Assembly: GCF_013415125.1 (NCBI RefSeq)
Contig: NZ_JACCDE010000037.1
Span: 1-45,501 of the forward strand
DNA: 45,501 nucleotides
DNA from: Vreelandella glaciei
Lineage (GTDB): Bacteria; Pseudomonadota; Gammaproteobacteria; Pseudomonadales; Halomonadaceae
Reading direction: 5' to 3'
This document shows, in pieces, positions 25,056 through 33,185 of this stretch. The position numbers were made by a program, and so were the translations under genes. The notes beneath the pieces are model-generated. The model was not told the DNA's origin and did not search any database. It saw only the letters and a list, made by a program, of their open reading frames with translations. Numbering within the stretch: position 1 is the first letter of the stretch; every line of letters begins with the position of its first letter.

Positions 25056-25994
25056 CTACAGCCGATGGACCTCTATGGTGGCGTGAACGATGCCCAAGTG
25101 CTTGGGAATGCGAGCGCGATACTCATCGGGAGTAAGCGGCGCGGATGAAATGATCGAAATGGCGGCACCATGAATTTCCGGCCCTATTGCCCAGACATGG
25201 AGATCGGCGAGCCGATCCATCTCATTTCTCGCGATAGCTTCCCGGAGAGTGCCAAGGACCGGTTCGCCAGCGCTACGGTCAAGTAGTATGCTGGAAGTGG
25301 CTCGCAGCAACCCGACGGACCAGCGAGCAATCATTACTGCACCGATGATGCCTACCAGCGGATCGACCCAATGCTGACCGGTATACTTGGCCACCAAGAG
25401 TGAGACGATCGCCAATACCGAGGTCAGGGTATCCGCGAGAACATGGAGGTAAGCCGAATTCAGTGCATGGTCCCGTCCGGTGTGTGCTGATTGGGAATGG
25501 TCATACTGGTGCGTATGGGAGTGGCCGTGACCATGCCCCCCCAAAATGACCGCGCAAACGACATTGACGATAAGCCCAACACCCGCAACCAGCACCGCCA
25601 TGTCAAAGTCGATGGGGCGCGGCTGGGCAATCCTAGAGACACTCTCTACAGCTATGACGCCAGCGAATGACGCCAGAAGTACGGCTCCCGCAAAGCCCGC
25701 GAGAGCATCTACCTTGCCGGTACCAAAGGTAAAGGCACTATCTCCTGCATGCCGGCGAGAGTAGGCGTAGGCGAACGCACTAATGCCTAGCGCGATGGCG
25801 TGCGACCCCATATGCAGGCCGTCGGCAAGGAGTGCCATCGAGCCAAACAGATACCCCGCCACGATTTCGATCGCCATCGCTGCCAGCGTTATCATGGTAA
25901 CCAAAATGGTACGCCGTTCACCCGGGCGAGGCTGATCGAGTCCGAACACATGGCTATGAGTGAATGGTTCCAACTGCGCGTTTTGTATACTCAT
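25056..25994 (-). CDS. dmeF: Cation diffusion facilitator, DmeF-like (Co/Ni/Zn efflux)
   Basis: A 312-residue inner-membrane CDF transporter. Start at 25994 has GAGGAA just upstream and yields MSIQNAQLEPFTHSHVFGLD, close to the usual DmeF N-terminus (HSH motif). Helices 2 and 5 carry HMGSHAIALG (ALLADGLHMGSH) and LHVLADTLTSV (HxxxD metal-site pattern). Between helices 4 and 5 is the His-rich loop GGHGHGHSHTHQYDH. DmeF proteins export Co2+ and Ni2+ in exchange for protons. The gene is 49 bp downstream of the TRAP large-permease gene on the same strand and upstream of the His-tailed MFS gene. DmeF is often paired with a DmeR repressor gene, which is absent here. Confidence 0.85.
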   Translation of the reverse strand: MSIQNAQLEPFTHSHVFGLDQPRPGERRTILVTMITLAAMAIEIVAGYLFGSMALLADGLHMGSHAIALGISAFAYAYSRRHAGDSAFTFGTGKVDALAGFAGAVLLASFAGVIAVESVSRIAQPRPIDFDMAVLVAGVGLIVNVVCAVILGGHGHGHSHTHQYDHSQSAHTGRDHALNSAYLHVLADTLTSVLAIVSLLVAKYTGQHWVDPLVGIIGAVMIARWSVGLLRATSSILLDRSAGEPVLGTLREAIARNEMDRLADLHVWAIGPEIHGAAISIISSAPLTPDEYRARIPKHLGIVHATIEVHRL

Positions 25995-26043
25995 TTTTTC
26001 CTCAGTACTCGAGAATGGCCATACCTCAGGCAAAGCATCAAGA

Positions 26044-27324
26044 CTATTGCATTAATCGCGGCAGCGTAGTGGACAGTGCCGGCACGTAGACCAATAGCAA
26101 CAAAAAACCGAACAGTGTTATTAGGAAAACGGTATTGGCACGAATGACGCTCGTTACCTCCTCGTCACCAATTTTTGCCGCCACCAAAAGCGCCAGCGCT
26201 ACAGGCGGCGTTATCTGTCCGATGACCACGGTAACCACGATCAGAACGCCAAAGTGAAGTAGGTCCACATCCATCATCATCAGCGAAGGCAGTAGCAGGG
26301 GCATGATCATGGGAATAAGGGGATCAAGAATCATGCCCGCTATTAATGCCAGCAAGAGCAGCACCAGAATCTTCATGGTTACCGACTCAAAGGGAAGCAG
26401 AGTATCCAGACCGGCGGCAAGTGCACCGGGAACCCCTGCCTGTGACAATGCCCATCCGAACGCAGTCGAAAGACCAACGACCAGCAGGATCTCACCGGTG
26501 AGGATCGCTGAATCTATAGTCACCCGATATAGCTTCGCCCAGCTAAGGGTGCGGTAAACCAGCATGGAAAGCACCAATGCGTAGGCGACCGCAAAAGCTC
26601 CCGCTTCCGAGGGAGTAAAAAGCCCGAATACAAGTCCCCCCAGAATGAGAGCGGGGAGCCCGAGAGGCAGGATGGCCCGCATGCCGGTACGAGCGACTTC
26701 TCGCCAGGCAAAACCTGCCATGGGCTGCCAGCCATTACGACGAGCAAGCAGGGATATGATCAGCATCAGCACTAGTCCCATCAACAAGCCTGGCAATACC
26801 CCAGCAAGAAATAGGGCACCCAGTGAGACCCCCGTCACCGCTGAATAAAGTATCATGGGGGAACTTGGAGGAATCAGTATGCCTATACCCGATGAGGTGG
26901 CGGTAAGTGCCGCAGCGAAAGGCCCCGGATAGTTGTTCTCCTTTAGCTTAGGGATTAGGACCGACCCGGTACCCGCAAGATCAGCCACGGAGGTCCCGAT
27001 CATACCACCGAACATAACGCTGGCAGCCACATTGACATGAGCTAGACCACCTCGCATCCACCCGACCAGCGCCCCGGCAAAGTCGAACAGCCGGTCCGCT
27101 ATTCCACTCGCATTCATGATGCCGCCTGCCAATATGAATAGAGGCATAGTGATCAAGATATAATCGCTGATACCTGCAAGAGTCTGTTGTGGCAACGCAA
27201 GCGACCAACCTTCACTCATGGTCAAATAAAAGAGCACGGACGCCGTAAGGGATACGATGATGGGAAGGCCGACTAATACCAATACACACAGTATTAAAAT
27301 TGTAATGGCTGCAAGCGTTAGCAT
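26044..27324 (-). CDS. TRAP transporter large permease (DctM family)
   Basis: A 426-residue integral membrane protein with about 12-13 helices, the sodium-coupled transport subunit of a tripartite ATP-independent periplasmic importer. Patterns include MPLFILAGGIMNASGIADRLFDF, FGGMIGTSVADLAGTGSVLIP, IPPSSPMILYSAVTGVSLGALFLAG and GQITPPVALALLVAAKI. Last gene of the TRAP operon, 9 bp after DctQ. Substrates of the family are carboxylates; the maleate-isomerase-type enzyme in the operon suggests an organic diacid or hydroxy/keto acid. Confidence 0.93.
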   Translation of the reverse strand: MLTLAAITILILCVLVLVGLPIIVSLTASVLFYLTMSEGWSLALPQQTLAGISDYILITMPLFILAGGIMNASGIADRLFDFAGALVGWMRGGLAHVNVAASVMFGGMIGTSVADLAGTGSVLIPKLKENNYPGPFAAALTATSSGIGILIPPSSPMILYSAVTGVSLGALFLAGVLPGLLMGLVLMLIISLLARRNGWQPMAGFAWREVARTGMRAILPLGLPALILGGLVFGLFTPSEAGAFAVAYALVLSMLVYRTLSWAKLYRVTIDSAILTGEILLVVGLSTAFGWALSQAGVPGALAAGLDTLLPFESVTMKILVLLLLALIAGMILDPLIPMIMPLLLPSLMMMDVDLLHFGVLIVVTVVIGQITPPVALALLVAAKIGDEEVTSVIRANTVFLITLFGFLLLLVYVPALSTTLPRLMQ

Positions 27325-27333
27325 AAGATATCC

Positions 27334-27855
27334 TCAGTGGCGAATACGGAGCAGAAGCGAAACGACCATTCCGACCGCGCCGAGCAGCAACCCGCTAAAT
27401 ATGACACTCTTGGGTAGTCGTAACATGGGCGTCAGGTCACTGCCGAACAGGCCCATGTATTGCCATACGTACCACCCCAGAACCCCCATGGTGAGTGCAC
27501 CGAAAATAGCACAGGAACGAGATACGATTCGCGCCACGACTCCCGGCAGGCGGCTCGTCAGTATATCGCAGGAGATAAGCGCACCCCGCAGAGAGGCTAA
27601 AACGATGCCGACGGCGGTCACCCAGACCAATAACATCGGTACGACCTCATCCGTCCAGGGCAGAGGCCGACCAAATGCATAGCGGCTAAATGCATTGGCG
27701 AAGACAAGTATTGCGATGCCTCCCATGAAGGCCACTGCACAACCTTCAATAATGTGGACCAGCGCGGCTCCCAGCCGGAACCGACGTAGCCCAGCGACGA
27801 GGCCTCTTGGCACCTCATCGGACAGATGAATCTTTTGCTCAGATGTTTCCAACAT
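27334..27855 (-). CDS. TRAP transporter small permease (DctQ family)
   Basis: A 173-residue membrane protein with four predicted helices. The characteristic FANAFSRYAFGRPLPWTDEV segment is near residues 60-80. It partners the DctM subunit. The reading frame is longer, but the ATG at 27855 has GGAGGAGATC just upstream and gives a sensible N-terminus (MLETSEQKIHLSDE). This start lies 17 bp inside the end of the upstream isomerase gene, so translation is coupled. Confidence 0.9.
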   Translation of the reverse strand: MLETSEQKIHLSDEVPRGLVAGLRRFRLGAALVHIIEGCAVAFMGGIAILVFANAFSRYAFGRPLPWTDEVVPMLLVWVTAVGIVLASLRGALISCDILTSRLPGVVARIVSRSCAIFGALTMGVLGWYVWQYMGLFGSDLTPMLRLPKSVIFSGLLLGAVGMVVSLLLRIRH

Positions 27856-28663
27856 TTTGATCTCCTCCAGCGAGGCGCCGGTCGAATAAACGACCATACC
27901 CTGCACGCGCGCCGTAGATACCCTGGAGCTCCAAGCAGTGCCAGAATGATGCCTGGTTGGCCGATATTATTGGCTTGCCCAGCTCAGCCTCGAGGGCCTC
28001 GATTACCCCGACGGTACGGAAGTTGGTACAACTGATGAAAATGGCACTGGCGTCAGGATGGTCTACGGATTTAACGAAATCGAATACTTCATCTAAAGGC
28101 ACTTCAGCGAGAGCATGGTCATCATCGATACCAAGATTGGCGTGACGAAGCACGGCATGATTGTTCTCTTCGAGGAAGTTGATGGCCCGATCATGTACTT
28201 CATCCACGTAGGGCGTCGCTAACGCGATCTTGGTTGCACCAACCTCCGCCAATGCCGCCAAGGTAGCGGTAGACGCGGTAGTCACGAGCGGCCCGGGTGC
28301 CCACTGCTTGAGATTTTCAATCAAGCCACGATCATAAGCAGTACCATGCAAGAACGAGGCGCTGGTGCCGCCGAAACACAATACATCAATCGGCGCTGAC
28401 CCGAGCAGGTGAGCCGCCTGCTCGATCTCCGGCGAGCGCATCATGGCATCGATGCCCTTAAAGGTAACTTTAGGTAAACGAATCCTTGTCGTATGTATGG
28501 AGACGCCCTGTGCCGCCATCGCCCACATCTCGGACTCCATTACCACGCTCGAAGCCATGTATATAAGCCCGATACGCGCATTATCGCCGCTGCCGTCGTA
28601 ACGAAACTGGGGGAGGGGGCCGCCTTCGGCCGCCCCCATTATTGCTTGTTCATTCGCGCTCAT
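27839..28663 (-). CDS. Maleate isomerase/arylmalonate decarboxylase family protein
   Basis: A 274-residue cytoplasmic enzyme of the Asp/Glu racemase superfamily, maleate cis-trans isomerase/arylmalonate decarboxylase branch. The first active-site region is IYMASSVVMESEMW; candidate catalytic cysteines are in VLCFGGTSASF and IFISCTNFRTV. Members isomerise maleate to fumarate, decarboxylate malonates or racemise amino acids. Genetic context, inside a TRAP operon between the binding protein and small permease genes, suggests it acts on the imported acid. Start overlaps the DctP stop by 4 bp. A short related fragment lies at 5853-5925. Confidence 0.85.
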   Translation of the reverse strand: MSANEQAIMGAAEGGPLPQFRYDGSGDNARIGLIYMASSVVMESEMWAMAAQGVSIHTTRIRLPKVTFKGIDAMMRSPEIEQAAHLLGSAPIDVLCFGGTSASFLHGTAYDRGLIENLKQWAPGPLVTTASTATLAALAEVGATKIALATPYVDEVHDRAINFLEENNHAVLRHANLGIDDDHALAEVPLDEVFDFVKSVDHPDASAIFISCTNFRTVGVIEALEAELGKPIISANQASFWHCLELQGIYGARAGYGRLFDRRLAGGDQNVGNI

Positions 28664-29652
28664 TTCTGCTCCAGTAATGTTTGTGCCTGCGACCAGAAAT
28701 CGCCTGATAACCTCTTTGCAATTTCGTCCCGAATCGGCACGGACGCTGATATGAAGCTGTCGAGATCGGGCTGGTTTACGCTGACCCCGGCCTCGGTAAA
28801 ATCATCGACAAGTGTCGCATCACTTTCATCTGAAAGTTGACGTGTTGCCTCAGCGCCTTCCTGTGCCGCCTGGGCCATTTTCTCCTGCAGTTCCGCAGAC
28901 AACGAATCATATGCCGATGCATTCATGGCGAGAGTGATGGGCGTATAGACGTGATTGGTAAGTGAGACGTAATCCTGCACTTCGTAGAGTGAAAACTCCT
29001 CCAGTACGGATAGAGGGTTCTCCTGGCCATCAAGCACACCTTGACGTAAGGCCACGTAGACCTCTCCCAGTGCCATGGGCGTCGGGGCGGCGCCGAGCAT
29101 CTCGAAAGCAAGCAAGCGTGTTTCACTCCCAGGGGTGCGCAACTTCAGTCCGTCGAGATCTTTTGGAGTGCGGATCGGGTGCCGGTTGTTACTGATAACG
29201 CGAAAACCCAACTCTCCGTATGCAAGAACCTCTAGGTTAGCCTTGTCGCGCAGGGAGGCGGAGAGCAGATCGCCCAGCTCACCGTCGAGCGTCGCACGGG
29301 CAGACTCCTTGTCGGCAAATAGGAAGGGCATGTCGAAGAGAGCAAAATTGTTATCGAGCTCGACTACGTCCGACCCCAGCGGAACCACCTGTACCTCGCC
29401 TGCTCGGATCAGCTGCATCAATGCCGCCTCATCGCCAAGCGCCCCACCTTCGAAAAACTCAAGTTCGATACTATCCTCAGCACTTTCCTGAAGGGCATCG
29501 CGAAAGGTGGCAAGCATGACGTTCAGCGGGTCACCGGGTGTCGTCTCGACTGCTAGGCGGAGCGTAGTCTGGTCCGTCTGGGCCAAGGCTACATGCATCG
29601 GTGCCACCAGGCCCAACGCCAAAACACACGAGTATAATTTCCGTTTCAACAT
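28660..29652 (-). CDS. TRAP transporter periplasmic substrate-binding protein (DctP family)
   Basis: A 330-residue periplasmic receptor. The ATG at 29652 is preceded by GAGGAA and starts a Sec signal peptide (MLKRKLYSCVLALGLVAPMH, then VALAQT). Conserved features are LPG-like SETRLLAFEMLGA, the arginine in LDGLKLRTPGSE that binds the ligand carboxylate, and GQENPLSV. It is the first gene of the operon DctP, isomerase, DctQ, DctM. Two phased inverted repeats lie about 110-170 bp upstream. The ligand is an organic acid, not identified. Confidence 0.92.
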   Translation of the reverse strand: MLKRKLYSCVLALGLVAPMHVALAQTDQTTLRLAVETTPGDPLNVMLATFRDALQESAEDSIELEFFEGGALGDEAALMQLIRAGEVQVVPLGSDVVELDNNFALFDMPFLFADKESARATLDGELGDLLSASLRDKANLEVLAYGELGFRVISNNRHPIRTPKDLDGLKLRTPGSETRLLAFEMLGAAPTPMALGEVYVALRQGVLDGQENPLSVLEEFSLYEVQDYVSLTNHVYTPITLAMNASAYDSLSAELQEKMAQAAQEGAEATRQLSDESDATLVDDFTEAGVSVNQPDLDSFISASVPIRDEIAKRLSGDFWSQAQTLLEQK

Positions 29653-30145
29653 GATTTTTCCTCGTTTGTCGTTAAAGTTGCGCACTACAGCATTATCATC
29701 GTTGAACTTCTCAGCATGTTTCGTCAAAAAACTGCATAAGAAGAATTTTAATGTCGTATCATGGTGCATTTTTTTGCACCAATTTTTATCAGCTCTCTAT
29801 ATTGGTAGCAAAAAATTGCACAACAATGTTTCGAGCCATAATTAAAGTCTAATGCTACCGTCATTTTATGAATTATAAATAAGTCACACTCATTCTCTTA
29901 TCGAGCTTGATTGTATGGAGCACCGGCTCAGAAAGTAAAAAAGGAAATTCTGCTCTACTGCTTCAGAAACTCTGAGGCTAGTGTGGCAAAGCAGGACTTC
30001 GGCAAATCCGAAGAAAAAGCACGTAAAACAAAAGCTATATTGTTCCCTTGAAACTTAAGAAAAAAGCAGTGAGTAAAATTATTAAATATAAGTGTTCTTA
30101 TATATAGGAGTAAATTCAAAAAATAATGATTTTCAAAAGGGGCAG
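29653..30145. other. Control and spacer region between TRAP operon and IS3-family element
   Basis: An AT-rich 490-bp interval. The left part carries the two inverted repeats described separately. From about 29825 to 30145 nothing is recognisable. A short stretch near 29930-30030 looks weakly coding (lysine-rich, about 40 codons) but I could not relate it to a family. Confidence 0.45.
29762..29823. promoter_or_regulatory. Two similar inverted repeats, candidate operator pair for the TRAP operon
   Basis: Site 1 is TGGTGCA-TTTTTT-TGCACCA (29762-29781). Site 2, TTGGTAGCAAAAAATTGCACAA-like at 29802-29823, has half-sites GCAA/TTGC and the same flanking GGT and CAC/CAA pattern. Read on opposite strands the two sites align closely. 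Their centres are about 41 bp apart, four helical turns. The arrangement suggests cooperative binding of a dimeric regulator. No regulator gene lies next to this operon. Confidence 0.5.
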
Positions 30146-30195
30146 CGACGTCACCCCATCTTCAGTAGCAGCCGGGTTTAGAGTCAGAAGTAACT

Positions 30196-31017
30196 TTAGC
30201 GTGTTTTACCACCAGTTGCTCGGCATAGGCTGAAGGTGTCAGCCCACCAAGACTCTTCTTCGGTCTTTCTTCGTTGTACTCCCGCCTTAATGACAACCTG
30301 GGCGTGATGAAGACTGGTGAACCAATGCTCATTCAGACATTCATCTCGAAAGCGCCCATTGAACGATTCGATGTAGGTGTTTTGGTTGGGTTTTCCAGGT
30401 TCGATTAAAAACAGTGCAACGCCCCGTAGATGAGCCCATGACAGCATGGCGCGCCCACAGAATTCCTTGCCATTATCCGTGCAAATGGCGCTAGGTAGGC
30501 CACGTTGTAAAGCCAGATGATCCAGAATACGTGTTAAAAACAGCTCACCAAAGGCGCGCTCCGGCACGATGGCCACCGCCTAATGAGTCGCATCGTCAAC
30601 AACGGTCAGGGTCTTGATGACCCGTCCTTCAGCCGTACGATCAAACACAAAATCCATTGACCAGACCTGATTGGCGGCACCAGGACGACCAAGGGGCTTT
30701 CGCTCAGACGTGGGAACCTTCTTGCGCTTGCGGCGTTTAACCTGCAACCGAGCCGCCGCGTAGAGGCGTTCGACGCGCTTATGATTGACCTGTTCACCGG
30801 CTTGACGCAGTTTCAAGTAGATCATGCCCGCCACATAGCGACGATACCGATGCGCGAGCGCCAGGATGCGTTCGCGCAAGCCCTGGTTGCGGTCCGGCAT
30901 TCGCTGATAGCGTAACGCACTGGCACTCATACGGATGACACGGAGCGCTCGGCGCTCACTCAGGCCACGTGACACCATAAAGCGCACCACGTCTCGGCGT
31001 GCAGGGGCACTCACCAC
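30196..31017 (-). pseudogene. IS3-family transposase OrfB with a single nonsense codon
   Basis: The IS3 OrfB integrase: helix-turn-helix/HTH_21-like start (RRDVVRFMVSRGLSERRALRVI), VWSMDFVFDRTAEG with the first catalytic Asp, AICTDNGKEFCG with the second, and FNGRFRDECLNEHWF with the Glu region. The frame is open except for TAG at 30580-30582, where relatives have Glu (DDATHEAV). The downstream 126 codons remain intact, so inactivation looks recent. OrfB begins in the -1 frame relative to OrfA at AAAAAGG (about 31017-31026), a site for programmed frameshifting to make the OrfAB transposase. Confidence 0.85.
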
Positions 31018-31280
31018 CTTTTTCTCAGCGCCTCGCGAGTGACCTCCATCTCCAGTAGCGACTCAGCGAGCAGCTTTTTCAAGCGTCCATTTTTGGCTCC
31101 GAGTTCTTTGAGTCGCTTGGCATCGGGCACGCTCATGCCGCCAAACTTGCTGCGCCATAGATAGTAACTGGCTTCTGAGAAACCGTGCCGACGGCATAGC
31201 TCCTTGATAGGCAGTCCCGCTTCGGCTTCGCCCAGGAAGCCAATGATCTCTTCTTCGCTGAAACGCTTCTTCATGTCCAA
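31011..31280 (-). CDS. IS3-family transposase OrfA
   Basis: An 89-residue DNA-binding protein typical of IS3-family OrfA: helix-turn-helix (EEEIIGFLGEAEAGLPIKEL, CRRHGFSEASYYLWRSKFGG) followed by a leucine-zipper-like segment (AKNGRLKKLLAESLLEME). It overlaps OrfB by 7 bp in a different frame, with an A-rich slippery run at the end. Confidence 0.88.
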   Translation of the reverse strand: MDMKKRFSEEEIIGFLGEAEAGLPIKELCRRHGFSEASYYLWRSKFGGMSVPDAKRLKELGAKNGRLKKLLAESLLEMEVTREALRKRW

Positions 31281-31358
31281 TCTCCTTACCCATAGGATCG
31301 GACTCTAAAGTGTAGCGCTACTCAATCTGGGGGTGAAGTCGGGTGTTAGAGAGGCGTT

Positions 31359-33185
31359 GAGCCTGTAGAAAAACTCCGCTGACGGCTAAGTTTTGGTAGG
31401 ATCGAGGAAACAGACGAGGAGTGGTCAGCATGCCGCGCTTCAAGGCTTATAACTACGATCAGAACGCCATGGTGGTGATCAACTACCAGGATCAGCTCCA
31501 GCCAGGCACCTTTGAACACGCGGTGCACTACCTGATCGAGCACAAGCTCGACTTATCCGTTTTCCATCCCAAGTACCGCAACGATGCGACCGGTCGGCTG
31601 GCCTATGATCCGGCTATCCTGCTTAAGATTATCCTGTTTGCTTACTCAAAAGGCATCACCTCCAGTCGAGAGATGCAATGGTGTTGCGAGACCAACATCA
31701 TTTTCAAAGCCCTTTCCTGCGATACCGTGCCTCATTTCACCACACTGGCAAGCTTCGTTAGTCGCCATGCTGATGAGATCGAAGCGCTATTCGAACAAGT
31801 GCTGCTGGTATGCCACGAACAAGGCTTGCTGGGTAACGAACTCTTTGCGATTGATGGCTGCAAGATGTCCTCCGATGCCTCCAAAGAGTGGTCTGGCACG
31901 TTCAAAGAATTGGATGAGAAACGTGAGAAACTGAGAGGCCTGATCCGGCATCACCTACTGAAGCACTACGCGCGTGACGAGGCCGAGACGGAAGCCGATC
32001 TGGATAGGGATATCCGACGGGCCAAGACGATTCTCTCGCTAGATGCCGCCATGAACAAAGTGGATCGTTTCCTAAAGACGCACAGCCCAAGGATGGGCCG
32101 GGGGAAGCGAATCAAGGAAGTGAAGAGCAATCTCACCGATAACGAAAGTGCCAAAATGACCACCAGTAAAGGCACGATTCAGGGTTATAACGGTGTGGCC
32201 ACAGTGGATAAGAAACATCAGATCATCATTGACGCTCAGGCCTTTGGCGAAGGCCAAGAACATCACACCCTGAGGCCAGTTCTGGAGCAGGTTGAAGCGC
32301 GTTTTAAGAAGCTGGGCATCGCTGAGAATATCTACCGGAAAGGCACCCTCATTACTGCCGATACTGGCTTCGCGAATGAAGCCAATATGAAGTATCTACA
32401 CGAACAGGAGATCAACGGCTACATCCCCGATAATCAGTTCCGCAGCCGAGATCCGAAATTCGCCGACCAGAAAAACAAATATGGCAAGCGCCACCAGAAT
32501 TTACCAGATAAAGGCTGGCGAGAGACGACGCCCGCCAGCGCTTTCCAGTTTGATCCGGTAGAGCTAACGTGTATCTGCCCAACCGGCGAAAAACTGTCCT
32601 ATCGCGGGCAACGAGAAACGGACACTGGCAAAATCCGGGTGCACTTCGAAGGGCGTTTACTGCAATGTCGGCATTGCCCAAAGAAATACCGATGCATGCA
32701 GAATCCGGCCTCGGCAGACCATCGCAACGGTGCCGGTCGACAGGTATCTTTTATCATCGAGAACAATCGGCTGCCCAATTACACTGATTGGATGAAGCAC
32801 CGAGTGGATAGCCCCAAGGGCAAGCAGATTTACAGCCATCGCATGTCGGTAGTAGAGCCGGTGTTCGGCAATATTGGCACGACGAAAAGACTGAACCGGT
32901 TTAGTCTACGGGGTAAGAAAAAGGTGCAGGGCCAGTGGCAGCTTTACTGCCTGGTGCACAATATTGAGAAGTTAGCGAATTATGGCCACATGGCCGCGTC
33001 ATGAAGGGCTTAGAGCGGGGTAAGTTGCTTTTTAAGAGCAAAAGGTCGTCTTCAACAAGCTTTAGCTGGGCGCTCAAGTGGCTAAATACCGATATTAAGA
33101 TTACTCAGCCAGATGACTGGCTGAGTAAGTAAATTAGGACGAGAGGGGGTAGAGATGGCTCGAAATCGGGTTTTTCTACAGCCTC
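31359..33185 (+). mobile_element. IS1182-family insertion sequence, apparently intact
   Basis: Terminal inverted repeats GAGCCTGTAGAAAAAC (left, from 31359) and GAGGCTGTAGAAAAAC (right, inward from 33185) bound a 1.83-kb element with one open transposase gene. The right end interrupts the tyrosine recombinase frame after a FRHNFNQ motif. A 3-bp GTT occurs on both sides but no longer duplication is evident. This is the only insertion sequence in the window with no visible damage. Confidence 0.85.
31430..33004 (+). CDS. IS1182-family transposase
   Basis: A 524-residue DDE transposase. The N-terminal domain reads DHAV-like FEHAVHYLIEHKLDLSVF, YDPAILLKIILFAYSKGITSSREM. The catalytic region has FAIDGCKMSSDASKEWSG, then TADTGFANEANMKYL, and the C-terminal zinc-type region has CICPTGEKLSYRG, CRHCPKKYRC and SVVEPVFGNIGTTKRLNRFSLRG. 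GAGGAG lies 8 nt ahead of the ATG at 31430, preferred over the in-frame GTG at 31421. Codon use and intactness suggest recent acquisition. Confidence 0.92.
   Translation: MPRFKAYNYDQNAMVVINYQDQLQPGTFEHAVHYLIEHKLDLSVFHPKYRNDATGRLAYDPAILLKIILFAYSKGITSSREMQWCCETNIIFKALSCDTVPHFTTLASFVSRHADEIEALFEQVLLVCHEQGLLGNELFAIDGCKMSSDASKEWSGTFKELDEKREKLRGLIRHHLLKHYARDEAETEADLDRDIRRAKTILSLDAAMNKVDRFLKTHSPRMGRGKRIKEVKSNLTDNESAKMTTSKGTIQGYNGVATVDKKHQIIIDAQAFGEGQEHHTLRPVLEQVEARFKKLGIAENIYRKGTLITADTGFANEANMKYLHEQEINGYIPDNQFRSRDPKFADQKNKYGKRHQNLPDKGWRETTPASAFQFDPVELTCICPTGEKLSYRGQRETDTGKIRVHFEGRLLQCRHCPKKYRCMQNPASADHRNGAGRQVSFIIENNRLPNYTDWMKHRVDSPKGKQIYSHRMSVVEPVFGNIGTTKRLNRFSLRGKKKVQGQWQLYCLVHNIEKLANYGHMAAS

Larger units (their letters stand above)
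30146..31341 (-). mobile_element. IS3-family insertion sequence (IS407-like group)
   Basis: Inverted repeats with matching blocks are visible at both ends: CGACGTCACCCC...AGTAGC...TTTAGAGTC from 30146 and, inward from 31341 on the other strand, CGACTTCACCCC...AGTAGC...TTTAGAGTC. The length is about 1.2 kb, usual for this group. It holds orfA and an orfB broken by one stop codon. No clear target duplication (GCAG versus CACC-type flanks). The right end is only 17 bp from the IS1182-family element. Confidence 0.82.
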
